Part shown: in pieces, positions 63,238-64,000 of the stretch | Layout of the letters: every line of letters starts with the position of its first letter | Position numbering within the stretch: the first letter of the stretch is position 1 | Source of the DNA: an uncultured Helicobacteraceae bacterium | Lineage (GTDB): Bacteria; Campylobacterota; Campylobacteria; Campylobacterales; Helicobacteraceae | Assembly (NCBI GenBank): GCA_934668765.1 | Contig: CAKUOH010000008.1 | Span: 1 to 64,000, forward strand | DNA length: 64,000 nt | Direction of reading: 5' to 3' | Notes under the pieces: model-generated | Seen by the model: only the letters and a program-made list of their open reading frames with translations | Databases searched by the model: none | What the model was told of the DNA's origin: nothing | Translations under genes and position numbers: made by a program

Positions 63238-64000
63238 AATTTATAATTGATAGATTCGATGGGACAAAAACTTATGAGCAAACTTACAATGTCGCAGACA
63301 AAGAAGTAAAGGGCAAAACGCTACTTTCAGTGCTAATTACCATAAAACAAACTCAAGATATTACGCTAAATTTCACAGCGTCTTGCAAATCTGCGATTTG
63401 CGGTGCGTGTGCGGTGCGCGTGAATGGGCATTCTTATCTTGCTTGTGATACGATTATGGATAATTTGCTAAAAGAATACGACAATCCAAAAGAGTTGCGA
63501 ATCTCGCCTTTGGGTAATTTCCGCGTGATTAGCGATTTGGTGGTGGATTGGGAGCCATCTATTGAAAATTTACGCAAGATTCGCCCTGCTATGGTTGCAA
63601 AGGCGGAATTTAGCGCGGAAAAAGGTTGCAAACAAAGCCAAGAGCAAGTCGAAAAAATCGCAAAACAATGGGACTGCATTCTATGCGGAAGTTGCGCAAG
63701 TGAGTGCAATAAGCTAGAAGCCGATAGTAGCGACTATATGCAACCATTTGTTTTCACTCACGCTTATCGTGCGGCAGCGGATTCGCGGGGCAAAGACTCT
63801 ATGACACATATCAAGCCAAGTGTGAAAAATGGGCTTTGGAATTGCGTTCATTGTGAAGAATGCGCAAATCGCTGTCCAAAAGGCATAAGCTCGGCTGATG
63901 ACATTGCGAATCTCCGCGTTATGGCACTTAAAGGTGGGCTTGATAGCGGACTTGGACCAGACCACGCTATGGCATTCTACAAAGATTTGGTAAGTGGGCA
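63234..64000 (+). CDS. mfrB: Methylmenaquinol:fumarate reductase iron-sulfur subunit (partial)
   Basis: The first 255 residues of the iron-sulfur subunit; the gene runs off the window edge. The N-terminal [2Fe-2S] ferredoxin domain has SCKSAICGACAVRVNG and a later Cys (YLACDT). The C-terminal part has CILCGSCASEC and CVHCEECANRCPKG for the other clusters. It carries electrons to MfrA. The ATG overlaps the mfrA stop (ATGA). A membrane-anchor subunit mfrE should follow beyond the window. Confidence 0.92.
   Translation, partial: MKFIIDRFDGTKTYEQTYNVADKEVKGKTLLSVLITIKQTQDITLNFTASCKSAICGACAVRVNGHSYLACDTIMDNLLKEYDNPKELRISPLGNFRVISDLVVDWEPSIENLRKIRPAMVAKAEFSAEKGCKQSQEQVEKIAKQWDCILCGSCASECNKLEADSSDYMQPFVFTHAYRAAADSRGKDSMTHIKPSVKNGLWNCVHCEECANRCPKGISSADDIANLRVMALKGGLDSGLGPDHAMAFYKDLVSG

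Overview
The window looks like a chromosome segment of an enterohepatic-type Helicobacter. It is AT-rich with short intergenic gaps, and gene order matches blocks I recall from H. pylori: cheZ next to a U32 peptidase; tatC-queA-rsmG; COG3400-aroB-mscS-mtaB-ftsH-like; and mrdA-engB-lptA-lptC-kdsC-rlpA. Epsilonproteobacterial hallmarks are bioV, mqnE, the Tat-exported fumarate reductase mfrAB, a catalase paired with an ankyrin protein, and a CgtA-type glycosyltransferase behind a poly-G tract. I cannot name the species.

Layout. 0-9.8 kb: an XRE-regulator pseudogene beside a poly-C tract, a DUF1796 putative cysteine peptidase, proA, an outer-membrane porin with a small secreted partner, a PHP phosphatase, nspC, cheZ and a U32 peptidase. 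10-14.2 kb: purD, tatC, queA, rsmG and a small membrane protein. 14.3-15.5 kb: a frameshifted Sel1-repeat protein and a nuclease/leucine-rich chimera. 15.6-23.3 kb: a minus-strand run from the COG3400 gene to bioV. 23.6-26.2 kb: an OmpR-type two-component system next to a remnant of pstB. 26.3-30.3 kb: a decayed defence or toxin-antitoxin island (ImmA/IrrE-DUF4411 pair, restriction-like remnants, HEPN/MNT pair with a stop codon). 30.4-37.3 kb: a DUF1561 lipoprotein, a type III restriction-modification pair and a secreted esterase. 37.4-46.9 kb: ankyrin gene-katA, two tRNA-Leu, atpE, pta-ackA, tRNA-Ser, a phase-variable cgtA-like gene, mqnE and pseB. 46.9-50.8 kb: a three-gene restriction-modification operon. 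50.8-57.9 kb: a cell-envelope operon (rlpA, hisB, kdsC, lptC, lptA, engB, a GNAT gene, a membrane protein, mrdA). 58-64 kb: a thioesterase, a Wzk/PglK-like ABC flippase, a repeat-rich gap and mfrAB.

The most unusual theme is a set of interspersed palindromic repeats that sit in frame inside otherwise intact genes. kdsC, engB, nspC and a DNA methyltransferase each carry roughly 40-125 extra residues encoded by repeats that also occur between genes. One repeat family has four copies. Its copies share a conserved head, but their hairpin arms differ in sequence while remaining self-complementary. This resembles the protein-embedded palindromic elements known from Rickettsia. A second theme is genome rearrangement. 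The two halves of one PD-(D/E)XK nuclease gene lie about 13 kb apart on opposite strands, and inverting the DNA between them would rejoin them in frame.
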